Source of the DNA: JAZUOT01 sp045604805
GTDB lineage: Bacteria; Bacillota; Clostridia; Oscillospirales; Acutalibacteraceae
Direction: 5' to 3'
Assembly: GCA_045604805.1 (NCBI GenBank)
Contig: JAZUOT010000030.1
Span: forward strand, 1-64,000
Length of the DNA: 64,000 nt
Shown: piece by piece, positions 18,576-29,777 of the stretch
How the letters are laid out: every line of letters begins with the position of its first letter
How positions within the stretch are numbered: the stretch's first letter is position 1
Notes under the pieces: model-generated
Database searches by the model: none
Told to the model about the DNA's origin: nothing
What the model saw: the letters and a program-made list of their open reading frames with translations, nothing else
Position numbers and translations under genes: made by a program

Positions 18576-18624
18576 ATATAGCAGGGGAGGGTAGCTTATT
18601 AATTAAGCTGCCCTCCTGCTATAT
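18576..18624. terminator. Bidirectional hairpin between sasP and gyrA
   Basis: ATATAGCAGG-GAGGG-AGCTTA pairs with TAAGCT-CCCTC-CTGCTATAT over more than 20 bp with two bulges. T-rich sequence follows on the minus-strand side (TTTAAAAATTTT) and weaker AT sequence on the plus side. It separates convergent genes and can serve both. Confidence 0.75.
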
Positions 18625-18668
18625 TAAATCCATATCAGCAATCAATTTTTTTTATTTAAGTATAGTTG

Positions 18669-21149
18669 TCATTGGCTGTCTTCTTCAATTTTACTTTCCT
18701 CATCATCTTCGTAATGAGGGGCTCTGGTTATAGCTATAACTTTATTGCCATCTTCTATTTTCATAAGCTTTACACCTTTAGAAGGTCTAGCGCACACTCT
18801 TATAGAATCGACACGTATTCTGATGATAACACCATTTTGAGAGATAAGAATAACATCTTCGTCCATATCAACAACTCTTATAGCTGCAACCTTGCCATAT
18901 CTATCGACATGGTAATTTGTGGTACCCTTGCCTCCTCGGCCCTGCAGACGGAAATCTGATTCATCAGAAAGTCTACCGAAACCAGTTTCAGAAACAGTAA
19001 GTACTTTAGCACCATCTCTTAACCTGGACATGCCTATAACTTCATCGCCATCAGCTAAACGCATAGCTCTAACACCACGAGAAGCTCTAGATACTGCCCT
19101 TATATTAGTTTCTTTCGTTCTTACGATTTTTCCTTCTCTTGTAGCAATTAGGAGTTCCGAACTACCATCGGTAAGCTTTACCCAGCACAAATCATCATTA
19201 TCGTCCAGATGTATTGCTTTTATGCCACCTTTTCTAGAAGTTTCGAAATCACTAAGTCTCGTTCTTTTTATTATTCCCTTTCGAGTAACAAATACCAAAT
19301 ATTTATCTTCTTCGAAACTATCTACTTTTATCATAGCAGATACGTTTTCATCACGCTCTAAAGGAAGCAAGTTAGCAATATTCAAGCCCTTACTTGTGCG
19401 GGAAGCTTCAGGTATAGAGTAACACTTAAGCTTATATGCTTTACCCTTATTAGTAAAGAACATTATATTTTCGTGACTATTTACTATGAGCATCTCTGAA
19501 GGAATATCTTCCTCACGGGTGGTCATACCGGTTACGCCTCTACCGCCCCTATTTTGGGTGTGGTAGGTATCTTCTTTTAAGCGCTTAACATAACCAAACC
19601 TTGTCATAGTAAGCACGCAATCTTCCTCTGGTATGAGATCTTCTATATCCACTTCACCAGCTAAAGAAGTTATTTCGGTACGGCGAGGATCTGCATATTT
19701 ATTTTTTATCTTTGTGAGTTCTTCTTTGAGAATATCTAAAACTCTTTGTTCGTTTGACAAAATATCTTTATAATCTGCAATTTTTTCAAGTAAGGCTGCT
19801 AGCTCATCTTCTATCTTTTTGCGCTCCAGGCCAGAAAGTTGGCCTAAACGCATTTGAACTATAGCCTGTGCCTGTATTTCATCTAAACCAAAATTTTCTA
19901 TAAGTTTTAATTTCGCTTCAGGTTGGTCTTTTGCTCTTTTTATAGTTTCAATTACAGCATCGATATTATCTAAAGCTATCTTTAGACCTTCTAAAATATG
20001 AGCACGTTCTTCAGCCTTTTTAAGATTGAATCTAGTACGTCTTACTATAACATCTTTCTGGAAATCCAGATAATGACTAAGAACTTGTTTTAGAGTTAGG
20101 GTTTTAGGTTCACCATTAACTATAGCGAGCATTATGATACCAAAAGTGGCTTGCATATTTGTAAGGTTGAAAAGATTATTGAGAACTATTTGAGCGTTGG
20201 CATCTCGCTTTAGTTCTATTTCTATCAACATTCCATTTCTGTCAGAATGGTCATCAATATTTGCTATTCCATCTATTCTCTTATCTTTTACTAAATCAGC
20301 TATATTTTTTATGAGCCTTGCTTTATTTATCTGATATGGCAATTCAGTAACTTTTATTGTTGCTTTTTTAGTCTTCGGATTTTCGACTATTTCTGTTCTA
20401 GCACGCATATATACTTTGCCTTTTCCTGTTTCATAGGCGGCCCTTATACCAGCTCGACCCATTATCAAGGCACCGGTGGGGAAGTCTGGACCCTTTATAT
20501 GTTCCATCAGGTCAGACAAAGTTGCATCTTTGTTATCTATCATACAGCAAACAGCATCTATTACTTCGCCCATATTGTGCGGAGGTATATTTGTAGCCAT
20601 ACCTACAGCTATACCTGTAGAACCATTCACCAAAAGGTTTGGAAAACGTGAAGGTAAAACTGTGGGTTCTTTTCTAGTATCATCATAGTTAGTTCCGAAA
20701 TCTACGGTATCTTTATCTATATCCGTGAGCATTTCAACAGAAATTTTGCTCATTTTAGACTCTGTATACCTGTAAGCAGCGGGTGGGTCCCCATCAACGG
20801 AACCGAAGTTACCATGTCCATCTACAAGAGGATATCTCATTGAGAAATCCTGAGCCAATCTTACCAATGCATCATATACAGAAGCATCGCCGTGAGGATG
20901 ATATCTACCCAGCACATTACCAACAGTGGTAGCGCATTTTTTATATGGCTTTTCAGGATAAAGATTATCTTCAAACTGAGAATATAAAATCCTTCTATGT
21001 ACAGGCTTTAGGCCATCTCGCACGTCAGGTATAGCTCTTGCAACTATAACCGACATTGAATAGTCTAAGAAAGATTTTTGCATTTCTTTTTCTATATCAA
21101 CTTGTATGATATTTTCTATCTTTTGATCTAAGTTTTCTGTATTATCCAA
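18669..21149 (-). CDS. gyrA: DNA gyrase subunit A
   Basis: An 826-residue type IIA topoisomerase subunit that cuts and rejoins DNA, pairing with GyrB. Visible: [27 protein letters not shown], the catalytic tyrosine in PPAAYRYTE and six C-terminal beta-pinwheel blades including the GyrA-box-like [14 protein letters not shown] 21149 is preferred because AGAAGGTGA lies 4-5 nt upstream and the start reads like gyrB's (TTG GAT AAT); ATG 21170 has AGGA only 2 nt before it. The position equivalent to quinolone-contact Ser83 of E. coli is Ala. It is the last gene of the minus-strand run. Confidence 0.97.
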   Translation of the reverse strand: MDNTENLDQKIENIIQVDIEKEMQKSFLDYSMSVIVARAIPDVRDGLKPVHRRILYSQFEDNLYPEKPYKKCATTVGNVLGRYHPHGDASVYDALVRLAQDFSMRYPLVDGHGNFGSVDGDPPAAYRYTESKMSKISVEMLTDIDKDTVDFGTNYDDTRKEPTVLPSRFPNLLVNGSTGIAVGMATNIPPHNMGEVIDAVCCMIDNKDATLSDLMEHIKGPDFPTGALIMGRAGIRAAYETGKGKVYMRARTEIVENPKTKKATIKVTELPYQINKARLIKNIADLVKDKRIDGIANIDDHSDRNGMLIEIELKRDANAQIVLNNLFNLTNMQATFGIIMLAIVNGEPKTLTLKQVLSHYLDFQKDVIVRRTRFNLKKAEERAHILEGLKIALDNIDAVIETIKRAKDQPEAKLKLIENFGLDEIQAQAIVQMRLGQLSGLERKKIEDELAALLEKIADYKDILSNEQRVLDILKEELTKIKNKYADPRRTEITSLAGEVDIEDLIPEEDCVLTMTRFGYVKRLKEDTYHTQNRGGRGVTGMTTREEDIPSEMLIVNSHENIMFFTNKGKAYKLKCYSIPEASRTSKGLNIANLLPLERDENVSAMIKVDSFEEDKYLVFVTRKGIIKRTRLSDFETSRKGGIKAIHLDDNDDLCWVKLTDGSSELLIATREGKIVRTKETNIRAVSRASRGVRAMRLADGDEVIGMSRLRDGAKVLTVSETGFGRLSDESDFRLQGRGGKGTTNYHVDRYGKVAAIRVVDMDEDVILISQNGVIIRIRVDSIRVCARPSKGVKLMKIEDGNKVIAITRAPHYEDDEESKIEEDSQ

Positions 21150-21208
21150 AATTTCACCTTCTAAAAACATAGTCCTATATAATAAATGCTAATCTATTAC
21201 ATCTTTGC

Positions 21209-21706
21209 CTAAACTTTTAAAATATCTTTTATAGATAATAACTTGTCCTTTCCTATAAGCTCAAATGGTAAAGGTAGTAATTTACCATTTTCTAAGCTTA
21301 TTACAAACATATCCTGGTATTCTTTCAAGTTTTCACTTGTAAGAACTCTCGATTCCCAATGTTTATCTCCTATTTTTACATTCATCGTCTTATCAAAAAG
21401 ATTTACATTCACATATGTAATCTTATTTTTATCCCAGATTATTAGCTTCTTTGCTATAACCCAAGGAACAATATGAATAGAGATAATTGCAAATAAACAA
21501 AGTATAGTCATAAACAAGTTAGTTCTAGTTCCATAGATAAAAAACGAAAGTAAAAAAATTACTAAGGCAAAAGAAAGAATAGAAACTTCCATTTTAAATT
21601 TTTGTGGACTTACTGTGTAATGCCCAGTATTTCTCAAACAAGAAAGAACATTTTTATTTGTTAATTTATAAGAAAAATTGCTTACAGAATTTTTGTCATT
21701 ATCCAT
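21209..21706 (-). CDS. YcxB-like membrane protein between gyrB and gyrA
   Basis: A 165-residue protein with two adjacent hydrophobic helices (about residues 43-85) and a C-terminal beta-rich domain ending LPLPFELIGKDKLLSIKDIL, a pattern of YcxB-like proteins in Clostridia. Function unknown. Start ATG 21706 with AAAGG about 10 nt away. Spacing to gyrB is 18 nt and to gyrA about 60 nt, so it is within the gyrase operon. The YcxB assignment rests on layout only. Confidence 0.6.
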   Translation of the reverse strand: MDNDKNSVSNFSYKLTNKNVLSCLRNTGHYTVSPQKFKMEVSILSFALVIFLLSFFIYGTRTNLFMTILCLFAIISIHIVPWVIAKKLIIWDKNKITYVNVNLFDKTMNVKIGDKHWESRVLTSENLKEYQDMFVISLENGKLLPLPFELIGKDKLLSIKDILKV

Positions 21707-21724
21707 GATAAAAGCCTTTAAAAG

Positions 21725-24204
<2,480 letters not shown>

Positions 24205-24220
24205 ATTATCTCCCAAAATA

Positions 24221-24481
24221 TTATCGCTCCTCGCTACTTAATCTATTTACAATGGTTTTCGAAGCTAACTTATTGATAATAATTTCGCTTTTTTCTTTTC
24301 CTAAAGAACAAAGCACAAAGGATTTAGGTAAGTCTGAAGAAGTTGTTAATATGTTATTTTTTTCTTGATTTGTCTTCAAAAAATCTCTGGTTTTTTTTGA
24401 GACTGTGCTGGTATCCATATCAAATATGCCTATGATATTTTTCGAACGTATTACTTTGTTTTCCGGTAAATATAGGTACAT
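24221..24481 (-). CDS. remB: DUF370 / RemB-like regulator
   Basis: An 86-residue protein with the DUF370 pattern: MYLYLPENKVIRSKNIIGIF, DMDTSTVSKKTRDFL and DLPKSFVLC. In Bacillus subtilis yaaB (remB) occupies the same place directly upstream of gyrB and affects matrix gene expression; the related RemA binds DNA. Position supports the assignment as much as sequence. ATG 24481 follows AGAGGA. The C-terminal 25 residues are Ser/Lys-rich. Its role in this organism is unknown. Confidence 0.85.
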   Translation of the reverse strand: MYLYLPENKVIRSKNIIGIFDMDTSTVSKKTRDFLKTNQEKNNILTTSSDLPKSFVLCSLGKEKSEIIINKLASKTIVNRLSSEER

Positions 24482-24495
24482 AGGTTTTTATCCTC

Positions 24496-24972
24496 TCAAA
24501 AAATACTATAACTAAAAGCTAACATCACAGTAGCGGATAAAACAACCCCTATGAAAATAGAAACTACTGCATCACGGAACCTTACCTTCAAAAAGGAAGC
24601 AACTAAAGCTGCTGTCCAAGAGCCTAGTACTGTAAATATAATCAGACCGCCAGTTTTTAATCTTTGGACCCTTTTGCTGCCTTTTTCTGCCTTCTTTTCA
24701 AGCCATAATACTATCTTAGCCAAAGGTCCACCTATACGCTTCATCCATTTGAATATGTACTCGATAAATATCAATATAAATGGTACTGGTAACATCGTTC
24801 CTGCAACACATACAAAAAATGCCTGCCAAAGTGGTAGATGCAGAAGTCTCGCAGCTACTATGCCCAATTTTAATTCCAGTATAGGCATAACAGAAATTAT
24901 AAACGCTGTAAGCTGAGGAGGTAAAACTTCACTGAAAATTCTCATCATAGATTCAAAAAAAGCATCTACCAA
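24496..24972 (-). CDS. COG2426 small multidrug-export family protein, diverged copy
   Basis: A 158-residue membrane protein, a close tandem paralogue of the next gene upstream (25000-25491). Shared: PPQLTAFIISVMPILELKLG, FFVCVAGTMLPVPFILIFI and the LKTGGLIIFT stretch. Where the paralogue has TAIPLPGSGAW, this copy reads TVLGSW, five residues shorter, losing the PLPG hallmark loop of the family. TTG 24972 is chosen since AAGGGTGA lies 8 nt before it and it matches the paralogue's start; GTG 24984 has no spaced ribosome site. The family's export function is annotated rather than proven. Confidence 0.82.
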   Translation of the reverse strand: MVDAFFESMMRIFSEVLPPQLTAFIISVMPILELKLGIVAARLLHLPLWQAFFVCVAGTMLPVPFILIFIEYIFKWMKRIGGPLAKIVLWLEKKAEKGSKRVQRLKTGGLIIFTVLGSWTAALVASFLKVRFRDAVVSIFIGVVLSATVMLAFSYSIF

Positions 24973-24999
24973 TTTTAAAGTCACCCTTGTATATTGATG

Positions 25000-25491
25000 T
25001 CAAAATATCCCATAAGTAATACCTAACATAATGAAGTCGGTTATGATAGCTCCTACAAATATAGACCACATGGAAGTACGAAAACTAAGCTCTAAAAATG
25101 ATGCAGCCAGCGCAGCTGTCCAAGCTCCAGAACCGGGCAAAGGAATTGCTGTAAATATTATGAGGCCACCGGTTTTTATTCTCTGGACCTTCTTTCCACC
25201 AGTTTCAGCTTTTTTCTCTAGCCATGCAACCATTTTGCCCATAGAACCGCCCTTTTTTTTCATCCATTCAAAAACCTTTTTTATGAAAATAAGTATAAAC
25301 GGTACGGGCAGCATAGTTCCAGCAAGACATACAAAAAATGCTTCCCACATAGGTAGCTCTAAGAGTCTGGCTGCCACCATCCCCAGTCTCATTTCTAATA
25401 TTGGCATGAGAGATATAATAAACACTGTGAGTTGTGGTGGCAAAATATTGCTAAAAAAATGCATCACAGATTGCAAAAGAGCATCCGCCAA
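25000..25491 (-). CDS. COG2426 small multidrug-export family protein, canonical copy
   Basis: A 163-residue protein with four hydrophobic segments and the family loop TAIPLPGSGAWTAALAASFL intact. Start TTG 25491 follows AGAGGTG by 7 nt; longer in-frame starts (up to 25575) would overlap the hydrolase gene and add a non-homologous extension. Family members are called putative small multidrug exporters; substrate unknown. Lies 27 nt upstream of its diverged duplicate. Confidence 0.85.
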   Translation of the reverse strand: MADALLQSVMHFFSNILPPQLTVFIISLMPILEMRLGMVAARLLELPMWEAFFVCLAGTMLPVPFILIFIKKVFEWMKKKGGSMGKMVAWLEKKAETGGKKVQRIKTGGLIIFTAIPLPGSGAWTAALAASFLELSFRTSMWSIFVGAIITDFIMLGITYGIF

Positions 25492-25541
25492 AATAAACAC
25501 CTCTTTTAAAAAAAATAAAACGGCCAGATGGCCACATAGAG

Positions 25542-26237
25542 TCATACAGCAGAATAAACTCCGCCATGATAGCATATGTAATTATCAGCGTTAAGGCTTA
25601 GCAGTTTGTCAAAAGAAGCACTAGCCTTATTTTTATCAAATGCTGATTCAGTGTTCATGCTTGTTAACATATCATTGCTTTTACAAGCAGCATCTCCGGC
25701 TATAACTACAGAAGAATTTTTAATATAAAAAGACATATGTCCAGCGGTATGCCCAGGGGTATCTATAGCGACACAGCCACCGCAAACAGGTATAATGTCA
25801 CCTTGTTTTATTATCTCATCGACCTTTACCGGCTGGATATTTTTTAGAATTTTTATGAATAAATCAGCTTCATCTTTTTTATTATCCGGCAGCATATTTC
25901 TTAAAATTTCAGTTTGCTGTAAACGCAACGACTTTCTTCTGCCCTCAATATACGCAGCTTCTTTTTCGCTAGAGAGTATTTTTGTTTTAGGGCTTTCTAT
26001 TTTTAACTGACTCAAACAACCTATATGGTCGTAATCATGATGTGTCACAGCAACATAAGTAAGATCTTGTAATTTAATATTTTCATTCTTCAGAGCTTTT
26101 TTTAAGGCATTCAAATGCCCTGAATAGCCACAATCAAATAGCACCGTATTTTTATCATCTCTTAAAACAACAGGATGAATTATCTCTTTACTATCACCAA
26201 AATCAAATTTCAAACTTAGAACTATAATATCTTGCAT
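25542..26237 (-). CDS. Metallo-beta-lactamase fold hydrolase
   Basis: A 231-residue MBL-fold enzyme. The metal motif reads THHDYDHIG (HxDxDH), a variant found in lactonase- and glyoxalase-II-like Firmicutes proteins in place of HxHxDH; further ligands are in DTPGHTAGHMSFY, AGDAA and the C-terminal YHGG. Likely a thioesterase, glyoxalase or lactonase; substrate cannot be told. ATG 26237 has GGTGG 4-5 nt upstream. It follows iscU by 61 nt. Confidence 0.85.
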   Translation of the reverse strand: MQDIIVLSLKFDFGDSKEIIHPVVLRDDKNTVLFDCGYSGHLNALKKALKNENIKLQDLTYVAVTHHDYDHIGCLSQLKIESPKTKILSSEKEAAYIEGRRKSLRLQQTEILRNMLPDNKKDEADLFIKILKNIQPVKVDEIIKQGDIIPVCGGCVAIDTPGHTAGHMSFYIKNSSVVIAGDAACKSNDMLTSMNTESAFDKNKASASFDKLLSLNADNYICYHGGVYSAV

Positions 26238-26298
26238 ACATCCACCATTGTTGAGTTCTTAACTTTCAAGAACAGCACAAAATCCCACATACACATAA

Positions 26299-26742
26299 TT
26301 ATAATGAACAAGCACATTCTCCATCGTGGGCATCACATTTGCTTAGTTTGCCAATTATCGGTTCAGGATTTACTCCTTGTTTCTCGTAATAATTCCACAA
26401 AGCCGATTTAATAGCCTGCTCAGCAAGCACAGAGCAATGAACTTTAACTGGTGGCAGACCATCTAAAGCTTCCATCACAGCTTTGTTTGTGAGTTTCAAA
26501 GCTTCTTCTATAGTTTTACCTTTCACCATTTCTGTTGCCATTGAACTCGTTGCTATAGCTGCTCCGCAGCCAAACGTTTTAAACTTAGCATCAGTGATCA
26601 CTCCAGAATCAATTTTGAGGTACATTTTCATTATGTCACCGCACTTAGAGTTTCCAACTTCGCCTATACCATCTGCATTTTCTATCTCCCCCACATTTCT
26701 GGGGTTTGCAAAATGTTCCATTACCTTTTCACTATATGCCAT
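26299..26742 (-). CDS. iscU: Fe-S cluster scaffold protein, IscU/NifU N-domain type
   Basis: A 147-residue scaffold on which Fe-S clusters are assembled with sulfur from the cysteine desulfurase encoded 30 nt upstream. The three cluster cysteines lie in GNSKCGDIM, FGCGAAIATSS and VKVHCSVLAEQA, in canonical order. The last 20 residues add a small Cys cluster (KCDAHDGECACSL) typical of clostridial NifU-like proteins. ATG 26742 follows GGGAGAG. No hscA/hscB, isc regulator or suf genes are adjacent, matching the minimal clostridial isc pair. Confidence 0.94.
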   Translation of the reverse strand: MAYSEKVMEHFANPRNVGEIENADGIGEVGNSKCGDIMKMYLKIDSGVITDAKFKTFGCGAAIATSSMATEMVKGKTIEEALKLTNKAVMEALDGLPPVKVHCSVLAEQAIKSALWNYYEKQGVNPEPIIGKLSKCDAHDGECACSL

Positions 26743-26771
26743 AAAGACTTACTCTCCCTTAAAACTTATAC

Positions 26772-27977
26772 TCATTTATTTACAAATGGAGGTCTATTTT
26801 CTTTCTGTATTTTCTCCCACAGCGGAGACATATTTCTTAACCTCTCTATTATTGGTGGCAGTTTTTCTAATATATACTCCACATCTTGCATTGTGTTGTT
26901 GTCACTAAAAGAAATTCGCAATGAACCATGAGCAATCTCATGTGGCAAACCTATCGCAAGTAAAACATGGCTTGGGTCGAGGGAACCTGAAGTACAAGCA
27001 GAACCAGAAGATGCACATATTCCGCACATATCTAGACTTAGAAGTAAACTTTCACCTTCTATTCCTTCGAAGCACATGTTGATATTTCCAGCTAAACGCT
27101 TTTCTCTATCTCCATTTAATATGGATCTATCTATCTTTAGAACTTCATTTATAAAATGGTCTCTCAACTTCGTTAGATGTTTTACACGCCATTCCATGTT
27201 ATTTGTTGCATCTTCTACAGCTTTAGCAAATCCTACGATACCTGCTGTATTTTCTGTTCCTGCGCGCTTGTTATTTTCCTGTGAGCCACCTTCTATCAGC
27301 GGCTCTAAAACTATTCCCTTTCTTACATACAGAGCTCCGCAGCCTTTCGGACCATGTATTTTGTGTGCAGTAAGAGACATCATATCTATACCTAGTTCTT
27401 TAACATCTATATGGACACTGCCTACAGCCTGTACAGCATCTGTGTGAAAAACAACATTATGCTTTTTACAAACGGCTGCAAGTTCCCTTATATCTTGCAC
27501 CGTTCCAATCTCATTATTCGCAAACATTATACTGACAAGAGCTGTATTTTCATTTATAGCATTTTCTAAATCTTCAGCTAATACTATACCGTTTGAGTGT
27601 ACTGGTAAATATGTTACTTCAAAACCTTGTTTTTCTAAAGTTTTAACGGTATTTAGTACAGCATGGTGCTCAAACGCCGATGTAATTATATGATTTTTAG
27701 CAAAACCTCTGTTCTTTAGCTTCTGAAGATATCCCTTTATGGCCCAGTTATCAGCTTCACTGCCTCCAGACGTAAAATAAATCTCTTTGCTATCTGCATT
27801 AAAACAACTAGCTATCTTTTTTCTAGATTCTTCTATAGCAGCTTTAGCTTTGGCCCCCATACCATATAAACTAGATGCATTCCCGTAATTTGCTAAAAGA
27901 TACGGCATCATAGCATCTAATACCGGAGGAGATATCTTCGTAGTAGCTGCATTGTCTGCGTAAACCACTCGCTTCAT
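26772..27977 (-). CDS. iscS: Cysteine desulfurase IscS/NifS
   Basis: A 401-residue PLP enzyme releasing sulfur from cysteine for Fe-S clusters and thiolation. MKRVVYADNAATTKI is the normal N-terminus; PLP lysine in SLTAHKIHGPKGCGALYV, and the mobile loop with the active cysteine in ICASSGSACTSGSLDPSHVL. ATG 27977 (GGGTGA 5 nt upstream) is chosen over longer upstream in-frame starts, which would add a non-homologous extension crossing the promoter. Confidence 0.95.
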   Translation of the reverse strand: MKRVVYADNAATTKISPPVLDAMMPYLLANYGNASSLYGMGAKAKAAIEESRKKIASCFNADSKEIYFTSGGSEADNWAIKGYLQKLKNRGFAKNHIITSAFEHHAVLNTVKTLEKQGFEVTYLPVHSNGIVLAEDLENAINENTALVSIMFANNEIGTVQDIRELAAVCKKHNVVFHTDAVQAVGSVHIDVKELGIDMMSLTAHKIHGPKGCGALYVRKGIVLEPLIEGGSQENNKRAGTENTAGIVGFAKAVEDATNNMEWRVKHLTKLRDHFINEVLKIDRSILNGDREKRLAGNINMCFEGIEGESLLLSLDMCGICASSGSACTSGSLDPSHVLLAIGLPHEIAHGSLRISFSDNNTMQDVEYILEKLPPIIERLRNMSPLWEKIQKENRPPFVNK

Positions 27978-28010
27978 CAAATCACCCAAACCCATAATAC
28001 TACTTATTGT

Positions 28011-28039
28011 AATATACATTAAGCAAAATATTATTGCAA
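28011..28039 (-). promoter_or_regulatory. Promoter of the iscS-iscU operon
   Basis: Minus-strand TTGCAA (28039-28034) and TATATT (28016-28011) with 17-nt spacing, 33 nt before ATG 27977. No IscR-type site was identified. Confidence 0.55.
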
Positions 28040-28320
28040 TTAATATAGAGATATGAGACTCAACAAACTGTAACCTTAGAAAGGGTATGAGATGAAAAAA
28101 TTGAAAGTTTACTTTACATTGCACACTGAATATATTGCAATCAGTATTGAGATAGAACTTTACATGTCGAATGAGCTAGGAAACAATAAAATAATGGCTA
28201 ATTTGACACATGTATTTGGCACGAGAACCTAAATTAGGAAGATCCGGAATTTTATACACAATGGAGCATCGTTACTTTTTTGTGGCTTTTATTTTTCAAA
28301 AAAATAAAATGCTAGCTTAC

Positions 28321-28349
28321 TTAACTTTTATATCAAACTCTGTTAGAAT
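28321..28349 (+). promoter_or_regulatory. Promoter of rluD-comEA
   Basis: TTAACT (28321-28326) and TAGAAT (28344-28349) with 17-nt spacing. It lies inside the longer open frame that begins at 28210 and supports the GTG start at 28390. Confidence 0.5.
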
Positions 28350-28389
28350 AGCATTATGTTATGTTGTGGCTATTAGGAGTTTGGTCATT

Positions 28390-29322
28390 GTGACTGATGA
28401 AAATGTTACGTTTTGCGTTTGCGAAGAAGACCGCAATCTAAGATTAGATTTATTCATAGCTAGTAAACTTGAGAATAAAAGTAGAGCAACGATCCAGAGA
28501 TCCATTGCAAATGGTCTAGCAAAAGTAAACGAAAAATATGTCAATAAAAATTACAGAGTCAAACTAAATGATACTGTGAATATCACTATACTTGAAGAAA
28601 AACCTACAGAAGCTTTTCCTCAGGATATACCGATAAATATTGCTTATGAAGATCGCGATATGCTCATAGTAAACAAAAATCAGGGAATGGTTGTACACCC
28701 AGCAGTTGGTAATTACTCAGGAACACTGGTTAATGCTCTTTTGTTTCGCTACGGAGACTCTTTATCAAAGATAAATGGTGGTTTTAGACCTGGTATAGTC
28801 CACCGAATTGACAAGGATACCAGTGGATTGTTATTAGTAGCAAAAAATGATTTTTCCCATCAATTTTTAGCAGCGCAAATAAGGGCTCATAGTTTGAAAC
28901 GTGAGTATGAAGCAGTTGTTTATGGAAATATAAAAGATGATGAGGGTACGATAGACAAACCTATTGCTAGAGATAGTATCAATAGAATTCGCAGGAAAGT
29001 AAGTTACGAAGAAAATGCAAAAAGTGCGATTACTCACTTTAAAGTAATATCAAGGTACCAAGATTTTACGCACATAAAGCTGATATTGGAAACTGGTAGG
29101 ACTCATCAGATAAGAGTACATATGTCTCATATAGGACATCCTTTGGCCGGCGACCCTGTGTATGGCCCTAAAAAAAAGATAAAGGGTTTAATCGGACAAT
29201 GTTTGCATGCAAAAAGTATTGGCTTTATTCATCCCAGAACTCGAGAGTACATGGAATTCAATAGTAACTTGCCTGAATATTTCGAGAAATTTTTAAGAAG
29301 GATTGGTAATAAAATATGCTGA
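28390..29322 (+). CDS. rluD: RluD family 23S rRNA pseudouridine synthase
   Basis: A 310-residue enzyme converting uridines to pseudouridine in rRNA. An N-terminal S4 RNA-binding domain ([20 protein letters not shown]) precedes the catalytic domain with the Asp-bearing motif [19 protein letters not shown] and [22 protein letters not shown] 28390 with AGGAG 10 nt upstream gives the family's usual length; the 60 codons upstream are unrelated. RluD versus RluA/RluC specificity is inferred only from the S4 domain and length. It overlaps comEA by 7 nt. Confidence 0.92.
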   Translation: MTDENVTFCVCEEDRNLRLDLFIASKLENKSRATIQRSIANGLAKVNEKYVNKNYRVKLNDTVNITILEEKPTEAFPQDIPINIAYEDRDMLIVNKNQGMVVHPAVGNYSGTLVNALLFRYGDSLSKINGGFRPGIVHRIDKDTSGLLLVAKNDFSHQFLAAQIRAHSLKREYEAVVYGNIKDDEGTIDKPIARDSINRIRRKVSYEENAKSAITHFKVISRYQDFTHIKLILETGRTHQIRVHMSHIGHPLAGDPVYGPKKKIKGLIGQCLHAKSIGFIHPRTREYMEFNSNLPEYFEKFLRRIGNKIC

Positions 29323-29777
29323 GTATAAAAAGACAGGAAACTATACTAGTGGCTTTAGGAATAGCACTTATCGGTATCATAATAGGTTATAATGCTCTGT
29401 ACATTTCTTCGCCAGCTGAAACGGTTGTGATTTACGAAGATACTAATGTTGCAACGCAAGATGAAACATACACCCCGCAGGCATCGGGGGAGATAGAAAC
29501 CATAGAAGAGACAGTAGAAAAATCAACTCCAGCTCAAGTTGAAAATGATACTGCTCAAGACAGGGTAACTGTTGTGGATAAAAATTCAAAGATAAATTTA
29601 AACTCTGCAAATATAGAGGAACTACAGCAATTAGACGGTATAGGTCCTTCTAAAGCCCAGGCAATTATAGACTATCGTGAGAGCAAAGGTGGTTTTTCTA
29701 GTGTTGATGAGCTTGCCGAGGTAAAAGGTATTGGAGAAAAAACACTGGAAAAGATACGTATTATGCTTACTGTTTAG
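29316..29777 (+). CDS. comEA: ComEA-like membrane-anchored helix-hairpin-helix protein
   Basis: A 153-residue protein with an N-terminal membrane helix (about residues 10-32), an acidic Thr/Glu-rich linker and a C-terminal double helix-hairpin-helix: [20 protein letters not shown] then [13 protein letters not shown]. ComEA binds incoming DNA at the cell surface during transformation. No comEC or other competence gene is nearby, so a DNA uptake role is only suggested. Its 3' end overlaps the converging mfd by 11 nt. Confidence 0.85.
   Translation: MLSIKRQETILVALGIALIGIIIGYNALYISSPAETVVIYEDTNVATQDETYTPQASGEIETIEETVEKSTPAQVENDTAQDRVTVVDKNSKINLNSANIEELQQLDGIGPSKAQAIIDYRESKGGFSSVDELAEVKGIGEKTLEKIRIMLTV

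Noticed and set aside
25542..26237. Loss of a metal ligand in the MBL hydrolase (HHDYDH instead of HxHxDH)
   Set aside because: HxDxDH is a known active variant in Firmicutes MBL proteins and all other ligands are present, so it is not a sign of decay.
28210..28389. N-terminal extension of the pseudouridine synthase frame back to 28210
   Set aside because: No family homology, no ribosome site, and a promoter lies within it; the GTG at 28390 has AGGAG and gives the normal length.
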